Of a stretch of 25,075 nucleotides of DNA, positions 15,172 through 21,196 are shown one piece after another (the stretch's first letter is position 1; the number at the start of each line of letters is the position of its first letter). The DNA is from a virus. A program made the position numbers and the translations under genes. The stretch is from the IMG/VR virus record IMGVR_UViG_3300017734_000066, positions 1 to 25,075 of that record. One strand, 5' to 3'. The notes beneath the pieces were generated by a model. That model saw nothing but the letters and a program-made list of their open reading frames with translations, searched no databases and was not told the origin of the DNA.

Positions 15172-15754
15172 TTTGGATGTCCTTCTCTTGTTTTTTCCAG
15201 AAAGCATAAAAGCGATTGTAGTCGTCAGGCTTGTTGTTGTGCATTGCAGTCAACACAGGGTTCATTTCACCGATCCAGGCATTGAGGCCGGTCAGTGATT
15301 TAAATGATTTGATTTTGGTTTCGAGGGCTTCCAGGTCGTAAGACTTTTTGGGCGGGTCTTTCAACCCACCGTTCACCTGTCCGTCGTCATCGTCGTCAAA
15401 TTCAACCTCTTGAATGCCAGCCGCTAGGCCCAGCGCTGCCATTAAAGCGTAGCGCCGTGCGTAACTGATGGCCGATCCAAGTTTCTGATTGTTGGTCATG
15501 TCATCGACAGCGATAGGGTAACGCCCGATTTTTTCATCGCCGCTGGTGTGCATGATGTACGTTTTAAGGTGCATCCCTATGCCGTCTTCATAGTCCACCA
15601 ACTGGCTAAACGACAGGCCGTGTTGTGCCGCCTCTTTCACCTTGGTCATCACAGAGCCAACACTAGCGTATTGTGATCTGTTGCCGGTCTTGTCCAATTC
15701 AAGCCCCGTCTGCGCGGCCTGAAACGTCGCCAGCGCTTTCGCCAACTCACTCAT
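15158..15754 (-). CDS. erf: Erf-family single-strand DNA annealing protein
   Basis: 198 residues from ATG 15754, with GAGGG upstream (a GTG two codons earlier is possible). The Erf core is clear: YASVGSVMTKVKEAAQHGLS followed by FSQ, an acidic strand (VDYEDGIGMHLKTYIMHTSG), YPIAVDDMTNNQKLGSAIS, then YARRYALMAALGLAAG. The 'Q..GSAisYArRYaL.a.LGl' block is the hallmark of the family. An Asp-rich stretch (EFDDDDDGQ) marks the border to a variable C-terminal domain. Erf anneals complementary single strands and can circularise terminally redundant phage DNA. With the upstream nuclease it forms a Red-like recombination pair. Confidence 0.9.
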   Translation of the reverse strand: MSELAKALATFQAAQTGLELDKTGNRSQYASVGSVMTKVKEAAQHGLSFSQLVDYEDGIGMHLKTYIMHTSGDEKIGRYPIAVDDMTNNQKLGSAISYARRYALMAALGLAAGIQEVEFDDDDDGQVNGGLKDPPKKSYDLEALETKIKSFKSLTGLNAWIGEMNPVLTAMHNNKPDDYNRFYAFWKKQEKDIQNGTT

Positions 15755-16088
15755 TATCACCCTCTACTGATCGCGTGTTGAATAGCCCGTCATGGGCTGG
15801 GTTGTTTTTCATCCACAGCCGCGCGTAATACGGCTTGTGATGATCGTTGATCTTGAGCGCCTCACCATCTGGCCTGGCGTCAATGATGTTGATGGTGGTT
15901 TCCCACCGGATGCGTTCCATGATCATCTGTGAGCCAACGCGCTTGTGGCCCTTGGCAATCGCCTCGCGGGTGAAGCGATCCCAAAGCTGGTAGACCATCG
16001 GGTTGGCCTGGTGGAACGCCAAGAACCGTGCTTCACGCTCATTACGGGGTGCCTGCATGGCCTCAAACAGCGTGGGCTGGGCGTTCAT
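15747..16088 (-). CDS. Conserved phage hypothetical protein
   Basis: 113 residues; ATG at 16088 overlaps the previous stop (ATGA). It opens MNAQPTLFEAMQAPRNE, then FLAFHQANPMVYQLWDRFTR, KRVGSQMIMERIRWETTINI and HKPYYARLWMKNNPAHDGLF. This pattern ('F..FH..NP.VY.L...F..EAi..G.kr.g..mi.ErirWet...yyaRlfm..hP...g.F') recurs in phage and bacterial genomes as a protein of unknown function, often near recombination genes. Its stop overlaps the erf start by 8 nt. No catalytic motif is evident; its placement between nuclease and annealase suggests a role in the same process. Confidence 0.7.
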   Translation of the reverse strand: MNAQPTLFEAMQAPRNEREARFLAFHQANPMVYQLWDRFTREAIAKGHKRVGSQMIMERIRWETTINIIDARPDGEALKINDHHKPYYARLWMKNNPAHDGLFNTRSVEGDNE

Positions 16089-16252
16089 GTCATCACCACG
16101 TCAAGCAGCACGATGAAGCACCACAGGCTGAAGACAGCAAATAATGAGCCGATGACGATGCCGCACACGCGCAAGGCTTCACGCCATGCACTGTAGGGCC
16201 GCAGTGGTCGGCCTGCTTCATCAACGTGAAGCCACAACAGGTTTCTTCTCAT
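16085..16252 (-). CDS. 55-aa small membrane protein
   Basis: 55 residues, ATG at 16252 in an ATGA overlap with the nuclease stop, and its own stop in an ATGA overlap with the next gene, so it is tightly built into the operon. The first ~28 residues are polar (RRNLLWLHVDEAGRPLRPYS), followed by a single hydrophobic helix at about residues 30-52 (CGIVIGSLFAVFSLWCFIVLLDVV). It is likely an inner-membrane protein. Small TM proteins among early phage genes often act against host functions or superinfection, but nothing specific can be read here. Confidence 0.6.
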   Translation of the reverse strand: MRRNLLWLHVDEAGRPLRPYSAWREALRVCGIVIGSLFAVFSLWCFIVLLDVVMT

Positions 16253-17169
16253 TTGAACCCCCATAGTTTTTTTGCCTCAGTCAAAACCTCTGGGCGCAAA
16301 TCCCACGCCCACATATGTGCAAAATCTGGTTCAATCAGGCGCAGCATTTGCTCCACTGAATCGGCAGATTTCAGGATGTTTTCGCGGATCGCGCACTTGG
16401 CTGTGATGTGGTTCAGCGCAGCTTGCAGCCCCTCATTGGTCAGCCTGTCGCTGTTGTCAGCGTTGAAGACGCGGAAATTGTTGGCATTGGCATACACGAT
16501 GGTCTGCATCAGGCCGGTGCCAGCCCAGTAGCCTGCGACCTGGCTTGTATGTGACCAGTCAGGCTGATTTGGCAGGCTGGCAGCACGCTTGCCAGACTTG
16601 GTGTTTGCAGCGGCGCTAGACCATTTTGTTTTGAGTTCGATGCGGCGCGAGAAATCTGGAAAGCCGGAGTAGGGCAGTTCTAGGCCAGACAAGTTGGTGA
16701 AAATTTCAGATTCACCTTCGATGCGGTTAAGGCCGTAGTGGGCGTGCGCTTCTTTTACGCCTTCAATGGCGTTGGTCAGCACATCGGCAAACTCTGCGCG
16801 GTTGACCGCCAGCTTGCGCTCGTCTTTGCCGTCGTCCCAGGTGCGCGGCTGGTATTCATCCAAGCGGCTCATACCCTGCCGGATCACAGCCTCAATGGTG
16901 TGGCCGTCAATCAAATGGAGGTTGGCGCAGTCCTGTACGACACGCCCTGCCAGCATGTTGGCATTGTCATCTTTATATAGGTTTACAGTAGCTTTGGCGG
17001 CGTCTGTGTCGCCTACTTGGTCGCCTTTTATGACCGCCCAGGCTTGGGACACCTTGGGACGGATCACGCACTTTTCAAATAATGTCCGGCAGATTGGACG
17101 CGATGCCGGATTGCTGTGATGGAAATAGTGCTTGTCAGCAGCCCATTTGATGGACGGTGGTAGCGACAT
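16249..17169 (-). CDS. PD-(D/E)XK exonuclease (recombination nuclease)
   Basis: 306 residues; ATG at 17169 with GAGG eight bases upstream. The nuclease signature is PDF at residues 171-173, then ELKTK at 178-182, with Asp172, Glu178 and Lys180 as the metal-binding and catalytic set, followed by a Gln210/Tyr214 helix (SHTSQVAGYW) as in RecB, Cas4 and YqaJ-type nucleases. The N-terminal ~100 residues contain a Cys pair (RPICRTLFEKCV) that could suggest a metal-binding element, but I do not see the four-Cys Fe-S arrangement. Located three genes before erf, it is the likely 5'-3' exonuclease partner of the annealase. Confidence 0.75.
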   Translation of the reverse strand: MSLPPSIKWAADKHYFHHSNPASRPICRTLFEKCVIRPKVSQAWAVIKGDQVGDTDAAKATVNLYKDDNANMLAGRVVQDCANLHLIDGHTIEAVIRQGMSRLDEYQPRTWDDGKDERKLAVNRAEFADVLTNAIEGVKEAHAHYGLNRIEGESEIFTNLSGLELPYSGFPDFSRRIELKTKWSSAAANTKSGKRAASLPNQPDWSHTSQVAGYWAGTGLMQTIVYANANNFRVFNADNSDRLTNEGLQAALNHITAKCAIRENILKSADSVEQMLRLIEPDFAHMWAWDLRPEVLTEAKKLWGFK

Positions 17170-17258
17170 AAAAAAACCTCAACAGAAATAGCTTCCTGCC
17201 AAGGTTTAATATTCTTTACTTATTACGTCAATATACTTTTATTATTTAGTACTTAAAA
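17170..17258 (-). promoter_or_regulatory. AT-rich control region before the exonuclease gene
   Basis: These 89 bp are much richer in A and T than the flanking genes. On the - strand there is a TTGACG (17226-17231) and, downstream, TATTAA (17206-17211), but the 14-bp spacing is short, so the exact promoter is uncertain. TTACTTAT occurs directly repeated at 17216-17223 and 17259-17266, with related ACTTTTATTA in between, which may be operator half-sites. The exonuclease Shine-Dalgarno GAGG is at its end. A separate leftward promoter here would let the recombination genes be controlled independently of the repressor gene, like PL of lambda. Confidence 0.4.
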
Positions 17259-18044
17259 TTACTTATCAGAACCCAACATTTTATCCCGATAGCTCGTCAC
17301 ATCATAGTCAACCCACTGCATTTCGCGCAGTTCTGGGCGTATTATCATTGTGACAATCGGACAGCCCCATTCGAGTTCAAGGTTTGTGTACGTGCCGAAA
17401 TTGTTGCTCTCAAGTGAATATCGGTTTCTTCCAGTTTGATAAACGACACCGTAAAGCAAATGTTGGTTTGTTGTTTTCACGATGCTGTAGTGGCCAAGAC
17501 ATTCCTTGTCCACCACCCCGCGTTGCATCGGATCAATGTTGACGATATCAAGGTTGCCGTTCATCCAAGCTGATGGATGGTCAAGATCATCTGTCATGTT
17601 CCAGTACACGCACATGGTGTCGTGCAAATAGTAGTCGTGCATATATATCGCTTTGTCTTGATAGGGTGACATGCGCTCCATTTGACCACCTGAATGACCC
17701 ATCACTAATGTTGGATTTTTTCCATTGTTTGAGTTGATTAGGTGCGGTGCAATCTTTTTTGCTTTTTCACCACACTCGTCGTCCCACGGGAAAACGCAGG
17801 CCAGCACTGGGATGGGTGGGCTGGCAAAAAATATCTGTTGCGGCGTGCAATTCAGGATTTTTGAATACTCTTCAGCGTCGGCAAGTGAAATGCCAATATC
17901 GCCAGATTTATGGCGTGACAAGGTGGCAGGCTGGATGCCTTTGAGTTCAGCGACCATGTTATTCTTCAGGCCGCTGCGCCTGATCATCTTGTCCAAGTTG
18001 TTTGGTGCCACTGGCCCACAGTCCATTGCTGAATAACTGTTCAT
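17259..18044 (-). CDS. CI-like repressor: HTH_XRE domain plus S24-like regulatory domain
   Basis: 261 residues, ATG at 18044 preceded by AAGGTGAT. Residues ~14-72 form an XRE helix-turn-helix (NNLDKMIRRSGLKNNMVAEL, KGIQPATLSRHKSGD, LADAEEYSKILNCTPQQIFF). Residues ~140-255 have the outline of a LexA/S24 C-terminal domain: MNGNLDIVNIDP, GHYSIVKTTNQHLLYGVVYQ, YSLESNNFG and VTMIIRPEL. I cannot place the usual catalytic Ser-Met before GD: the aligned residues read Leu-Asp. It may therefore be a non-cleaving dimerisation domain. It is transcribed away from the Cro-like gene across an operator region, the classic lysogeny switch layout. Confidence 0.75.
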   Translation of the reverse strand: MNSYSAMDCGPVAPNNLDKMIRRSGLKNNMVAELKGIQPATLSRHKSGDIGISLADAEEYSKILNCTPQQIFFASPPIPVLACVFPWDDECGEKAKKIAPHLINSNNGKNPTLVMGHSGGQMERMSPYQDKAIYMHDYYLHDTMCVYWNMTDDLDHPSAWMNGNLDIVNIDPMQRGVVDKECLGHYSIVKTTNQHLLYGVVYQTGRNRYSLESNNFGTYTNLELEWGCPIVTMIIRPELREMQWVDYDVTSYRDKMLGSDK

Positions 18045-18150
18045 GATATCACCTTGTCGCTTTCAGTCAAACACCTGATACAGGTAAGCCTATTGTCTTA
18101 ATAGGTCAAGTCATATAACGTCAGTACAAATATTTGGTACGGATGGCGTT
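18045..18150. promoter_or_regulatory. Divergent repressor/Cro control region with three palindromes
   Basis: This 106-bp gap separates the divergent repressor and Cro-like genes. It holds three dyads: ACCTG-ATA-CAGGT at 18073-18085, CCTATT-GTCTT-AATAGG at 18089-18105 and GTACAAATATTTGGTAC at 18124-18140 (15 of 17 positions symmetric counting the centre as neutral). A rightward -10 candidate TATAAC lies at 18114-18119, with TTGTCT 15 bp upstream inside the second dyad. The dyads differ in sequence, so they may not all bind one protein. A leftward repressor promoter should also be here, but I cannot fix its boxes. Confidence 0.6.
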
Positions 18151-18360
18151 ATGCAATTGAACGAATATCGTGAGAGTAAGGGCTGGTCTTACAGCGAGTT
18201 GGCAAGGCTTGTGGGGGCTGCACACGCGACTGTTGTGCGCCGCTGGTGCCTGCCTGTGGGCCATGATCAGCGCTTGATACCGAAGGCCAGCAACATGCGT
18301 AAGATCGTGCAGCTAAGTGCTGGCGAGGTGACGCCCAACGACTTCTATCAAGATGACTGA
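18151..18360 (+). CDS. Cro-like HTH regulator
   Basis: 69 residues, ATG at 18151 with GGATGG upstream. The sequence QLNEYRESKGWSYSELARLV, GAAHATVVRRWCLPVGHDQR, LIPKASNMRKIVQLSAGEVT and PNDFYQDD is an XRE-type HTH of Cro or YdaS type: short helices, a recognition helix beginning at ATVVRRW, and the ending 'L..GEVTPNDFY' typical of such regulators. It is the first gene of the rightward early operon and faces the repressor gene across 106 bp. It should compete with the repressor at the operators. It overlaps the next gene by 8 nt. Confidence 0.8.
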   Translation: MQLNEYRESKGWSYSELARLVGAAHATVVRRWCLPVGHDQRLIPKASNMRKIVQLSAGEVTPNDFYQDD

Positions 18361-18769
18361 GGATGAACTGCAAACATATGTGGTTCATTGGCTTCAGGTG
18401 GCCCTGCCGCTGGGCAGTATGTTCCATCACAGCCCGAATGAGGGCAAGCGCCACGTTAGCTACAAGATGCGCCTGAAGAAGCTGGGCATGCAGGCTGGCT
18501 GGCCTGATCTGGAAATCTTTGTGCCTCAACACGGTTGGAAAGACCCGACGCACCAAGGCCCGATCATGATTGAGTTGAAGCGCCCCAAGGGTGGCAGCTT
18601 GTCAGCCAATCAGAAGGACATCCAGGAACGACTGAAGTGTTGCGGCGTCTATTGCGTCACAGCAAAGCGCCTGGGGCATGTAGAGGCGTATCTGAAGCCG
18701 TTGCTCAATCTGCGTGGCACCGGCCAGGCTGATGTGATCCGGCAGATGTGTGAGGCCGAAGGTGGCTAG
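18353..18769 (+). CDS. VRR-NUC domain nuclease
   Basis: 138 residues. The VRR-NUC fold of the PD-(D/E)XK superfamily is clear: MFHHSPNEGKRH near residues 23-34, LGMQAGWPDLEIF with Asp52, then IMIELKRPKGGSLSANQ with Glu74, Lys76 and Gln87, and YCVTAKRLGHVEAYL as the last strand and helix. Stand-alone phage VRR-NUC proteins are thought to be structure-specific endonucleases acting on junctions or flaps during replication and recombination. It overlaps the Cro-like gene at its start. The set of active-site residues looks complete. Confidence 0.88.
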   Translation: MTEDELQTYVVHWLQVALPLGSMFHHSPNEGKRHVSYKMRLKKLGMQAGWPDLEIFVPQHGWKDPTHQGPIMIELKRPKGGSLSANQKDIQERLKCCGVYCVTAKRLGHVEAYLKPLLNLRGTGQADVIRQMCEAEGG

Positions 18770-18995
18770 GGGCTTCAGTGAGATACCGCCGCGGCTAGTT
18801 CGCATTTGCAGGGTGCCTGGCCTTTGGGAAGAACTGCCAGAGTGTGGCCATTGCGAGGGGCAGGGCGAGTGTGAGGTTGAATATGCGGTGCCAGACTATC
18901 GCACTGGCAGCGGGTTCATAGACACGCGCCATGGCGAATGTCCGGTGTGCCATGGCCAGGGATATGTCGAATTAACAGAGGGAGAAGAAGAATGA
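18762..18995 (+). CDS. Small DnaJ-type zinc-finger-like protein
   Basis: I place the start at GTG 18762, with GAGG five bases upstream, overlapping the VRR-NUC stop by 8 nt; a GTG at 18750 in the same frame is also possible. From 18762 it is 77 residues. It contains two CxxCxGxG units, CGHCEGQGEC and CPVCHGQGY, separated by ~28 residues. That is the zinc-binding motif of the DnaJ cysteine-rich domain, without any J domain. In phages such units occur in small early proteins and probably bind zinc and another protein. The acidic C-terminus (ELTEGEEE) overlaps the start of the transporter gene. Confidence 0.65.
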   Translation: MARGFSEIPPRLVRICRVPGLWEELPECGHCEGQGECEVEYAVPDYRTGSGFIDTRHGECPVCHGQGYVELTEGEEE

Positions 18996-19480
18996 ACGCA
19001 TACAAGTATTCTATTGCCTATGTGGCTTGCATCTTAGCTGTGAATATCGGCTTTGTTTATGTGCCGCCGATGCCGCTTTTAGGTGAAATGTGGCCACCGA
19101 TGTCGCTATTGGTTGGCCTGATTTTCGTACTGAGGGACTTCAGCCAGCGTGAAATAGGCCATCGAGTGTTCGGGGCAATGCTGATCGGCGCATTGTTGAG
19201 CTACTACTTAGCAGATCCGTTTGTGGCGGTCGCATCGGTAGTTGCCTTCTTAATTAGCGAGACTGCTGACTGGCTGGTTTACACCTGGTCAAAACGGCCT
19301 TTGCACCAGCGCATTGTGATCTCGTCGGCGGTTGGCACCCCGCTTGATAGCGCTGTCTTCCTTGCAATGATTGGCTACTTCAGCATTGGTGGCGTCGTGC
19401 TGATGACGCTTAGCAAAATGGTCGGTGCTTTTGTTGTGATGTACTTGCTACAGAGGCGCAAGCATGAAGCACACATATAA
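18992..19480 (+). CDS. VUT/YhhQ-family transporter (probable preQ0 or queuosine-precursor importer)
   Basis: 162 residues from ATG 18992, with GAGGGAGAAG before it; the longer frame would overlap the zinc-finger gene. About five hydrophobic segments are visible (roughly residues 8-25, 36-48, 60-90, 106-130, 132-153). Family marks are FVLRDFSQREIGHR, SETADWLVYTW and GTPLDSAVFLAMIGYF, characteristic of YhhQ (Vut_1) proteins, whose E. coli member imports 7-cyano-7-deazaguanine. It is shorter than cellular members (about 200-220). It lies in one operon two genes before a DpdA-like transglycosylase, which uses preQ0, so a precursor-uptake role is strongly suggested. Confidence 0.82.
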   Translation: MNAYKYSIAYVACILAVNIGFVYVPPMPLLGEMWPPMSLLVGLIFVLRDFSQREIGHRVFGAMLIGALLSYYLADPFVAVASVVAFLISETADWLVYTWSKRPLHQRIVISSAVGTPLDSAVFLAMIGYFSIGGVVLMTLSKMVGAFVVMYLLQRRKHEAHI

Positions 19481-19721
19481 ACTCAGCTTCATTTCTGCTT
19501 GCCCGATTGATGGTGAGGAAATTCATTACAAGCTCACCTTAAAAACAGACAATACGACGATGGCAGAGGACATCGTGGATTGTGCGTTCAACAAGGGTGA
19601 GCCTGCTTTGCAAGAACATCTGGCAGAACAGTTTGCCTTAAAATTTCCGCAAGCATCAGGTCGTCTCAAAGGCATCCATAAAGCAATCACCATTGAGTCG
19701 TCTTGGAAGGCAAGTCAGTGA
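19464..19721 (+). CDS. 85-aa protein coupled between transporter and DpdA genes
   Basis: 85 residues; ATG at 19464 overlaps the transporter end by 17 nt, and its stop overlaps the dpdA start (GTGA). The outline is beta (TYKLSFISACPIDGEEIHYK, LTLKT), a helix (ALQEHLAEQFALKFP) and a final strand (KAITIESSW). I do not recognise a family. The order strand-strand-helix-strand and the phrase SACPIDG faintly recall T-fold enzymes of 7-deazaguanine metabolism (QueF has its nucleophilic Cys in SxCP), but the length is half that of QueF and other conserved residues are not evident. Function unknown; tight coupling on both sides implies the same pathway. Confidence 0.6.
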   Translation: MKHTYKLSFISACPIDGEEIHYKLTLKTDNTTMAEDIVDCAFNKGEPALQEHLAEQFALKFPQASGRLKGIHKAITIESSWKASQ

Positions 19722-20398
19722 TTCACTATCACGGCACGCCGCTGACGCCACGCAGGGAGCTTCTAGCTATGGCCGGAAAGCATTTCTGCGTGTCGTTTGC
19801 GCGGCCAGACGATGCAGACATCTGCTTGCAGATTGGTCAGAGCGTCATGTGGGATAACGGGGCGTTCACCAGTTTTAAGCAAGGGCTGATGTTTGATCGC
19901 AGCGCCTATTATGCATGGCTGGAGCCGCGTCTGGGCCATCCACACTGGGCTGTAATTCCTGATGTCATTGACGGGCCTGTTGAGCAGCAAAAAGCGCTGC
20001 TTGCTGAATGGCCCTATCCTAACCAGCTGGCAGCGCCTGTGTGGCACATGGGGCTGCCAATTGATTATTTGCTTTTTCTTTGTGACCGATACCCACGGGT
20101 CTGTTTTGGCAGCACAGCACAATATTGGCAGATTGAAAGTGAGGCTTGGGCTTCACGGGCTGACAAAGCATTCAACGCACTAGCACAAGCCCATCAATAC
20201 ATGCCGCACATTCATATGCTGCGTGGTCTTGCCCTGACAGGCAAGCGTTGGCCTTTTGCCAGTGCTGACAGCGTGAATGTCGCGAGAAACTACAAAGATC
20301 GCGGTATGGATGCAGAAGCGATGGCAAGGCGCTTAGACGGTGTGCAGACGCCTATCAAATGGTCACGCCAGCCTGAAGCGCAGGAGTTGGCGCTATGA
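19718..20398 (+). CDS. dpdA: DpdA-like DNA 7-deazaguanine transglycosylase
   Basis: 226 residues from GTG 19718, with GGAAGG seven bases upstream, overlapping the preceding stop. The TGT-like fold of phage DpdA is visible: YHGTPLTPRREL, FCVSFARPDDAD, VMWDNGAF (Asp46, the counterpart of DSGGF in tRNA-guanine transglycosylases), HWAVIPDVIDGPVEQQKALL, APVWHMG, RVCFGSTAQY, IHMLRGLAL and ASADSVNVARN (Asp184, likely nucleophile). DpdA swaps guanine in DNA for preQ0, giving a 7-deazaguanine modification that protects phage DNA from restriction enzymes. No preQ0 synthesis genes (folE, queD, queE, queC) are seen in the window, in line with use of imported or host precursor. Confidence 0.85.
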   Translation: MIHYHGTPLTPRRELLAMAGKHFCVSFARPDDADICLQIGQSVMWDNGAFTSFKQGLMFDRSAYYAWLEPRLGHPHWAVIPDVIDGPVEQQKALLAEWPYPNQLAAPVWHMGLPIDYLLFLCDRYPRVCFGSTAQYWQIESEAWASRADKAFNALAQAHQYMPHIHMLRGLALTGKRWPFASADSVNVARNYKDRGMDAEAMARRLDGVQTPIKWSRQPEAQELAL

Positions 20399-20664
20399 CC
20401 CGCACTGAAGCCCTGGCTGATGCAGATCGTGAGATCAGCCGCCTGATCCAAGACGGGCGCGGTCTTTTCTATATTGCAGAATTGTATGGCGTGCCTGTCA
20501 GGCGTCACAGCAGTCGCTGGTTCAGCAGCACTGATGCAGCACATCTGGCGTTGCCAGGCTATCTGCAAGGCCAGCCTGGGACGCTGACGCTGGGCTATCT
20601 GCGTGAGGCGCTGGCAGACATAGCGCAAGGCATAGCGGTGCGGGATCTGGAGCAAGCAGCATGA
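20395..20664 (+). CDS. 89-aa early protein of unknown function
   Basis: 89 residues, starting in an ATGA overlap with dpdA. Phrases are RTEALADADREISRLIQDGR, GLFYIAELYGVPVRRHSSRW, FSSTDAAHLALPGYLQGQPG and LREALADIAQGIAVRDLEQ. It looks like a compact, mostly helical soluble protein. I do not recognise a family and see no catalytic or metal-binding motif. Coupling to dpdA could mean a role in base modification, but most genes in this operon overlap, so that is weak. The next gene starts within its stop codon. Confidence 0.55.
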   Translation: MTRTEALADADREISRLIQDGRGLFYIAELYGVPVRRHSSRWFSSTDAAHLALPGYLQGQPGTLTLGYLREALADIAQGIAVRDLEQAA

Positions 20665-20885
20665 TCGAGCAAGGTGATGGCCTGATGGCCAAGCGTGAGA
20701 AGCTGGGCCAGTGCGTGCGGTGCGCTGTAGCGATCAGCGAATCGGAGTGCAAAATCTGTGGTTTGGAGTCGGCGCGAAGCCGCCCGCGACAGCTAGCTTA
20801 TGTTACTAAGCTAAGCCATGACGCTAAGCCAGAAGGCTATCCAAGACATGAATTAAAAAGTGAAAACAAAAAAGGCCATGCTTGA
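20661..20885 (+). CDS. 74-aa protein with CxxC zinc-ribbon motif
   Basis: 74 residues from ATG 20661 (overlap ATGA); an in-frame ATG at 20685 (MAKREKLGQ) is a plausible shorter start. Two Cys pairs, CVRC and CKIC, are separated by 11 residues (AVAISESE between them), forming a small zinc ribbon. The rest is basic and polar (RSRPRQLAYVTKLSHDAKPE, LKSENKKGHA) and probably disordered. Its last codons lie in the A-rich side of a hairpin that works as a leftward terminator. Function unknown; likely binds nucleic acid or protein. Confidence 0.55.
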   Translation: MIEQGDGLMAKREKLGQCVRCAVAISESECKICGLESARSRPRQLAYVTKLSHDAKPEGYPRHELKSENKKGHA

Positions 20886-20896
20886 GAAGCATAGCC
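20868..20896 (-). terminator. Leftward rho-independent terminator inside the rightward operon
   Basis: A 10-bp arm hairpin at 20874-20896 (GGCYATGCTT, loop of 3, matching arm, one mismatch) is followed on the - strand by TTTTTTGTTTTC (complement of 20862-20873). In that direction it has all the features of an intrinsic terminator. On the + strand the stem is followed by CTGCGC, so rightward transcription should pass. It sits between two rightward genes and would end leftward transcripts coming from the - strand gene at 21619-21921. Confidence 0.65.
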
Positions 20897-20920
20897 CTGC
20901 GCTAAGAGATGATTTTAACA

Positions 20921-21196
20921 ATGGCCGAAAATCCGTCAAGCACAAAATACGAAGCTGATAAAATACAACACCTTATTAGCCGGACAGCGAAACACACAAA
21001 TTTCAACTACAGGTGTGTCGCGGGCAAATTCAAGGCAAACAGGTGGGCAGTCAGGCAGGACAAGGTGTGGCGTCGATGCAGGCAAGACTGGTCTGTTGAG
21101 GCGTTCAAGGAAGCACGGCAGCGGTATTGGCGCATGAACCAGTTTCAACAGCGACAGTTCATTGAACAGATGGAGAAGGCGCATGAGCGACGTTAA
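20921..21196 (+). CDS. Small basic early protein
   Basis: 91 residues from ATG 20921, about 12 nt after AAGAGA; an ATG at 20909 would add four residues but has no room for a ribosome site. The sequence is basic and aromatic: KIQHLISRTAKHTNFNYRCV, KANRWAVRQDKVWRRCRQDW, EARQRYWRMNQFQQRQF, MEKAHERR. It looks helical and could bind DNA. I do not recognise a family. Its end overlaps the start of the next gene by 14 nt. Confidence 0.55.
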   Translation: MAENPSSTKYEADKIQHLISRTAKHTNFNYRCVAGKFKANRWAVRQDKVWRRCRQDWSVEAFKEARQRYWRMNQFQQRQFIEQMEKAHERR

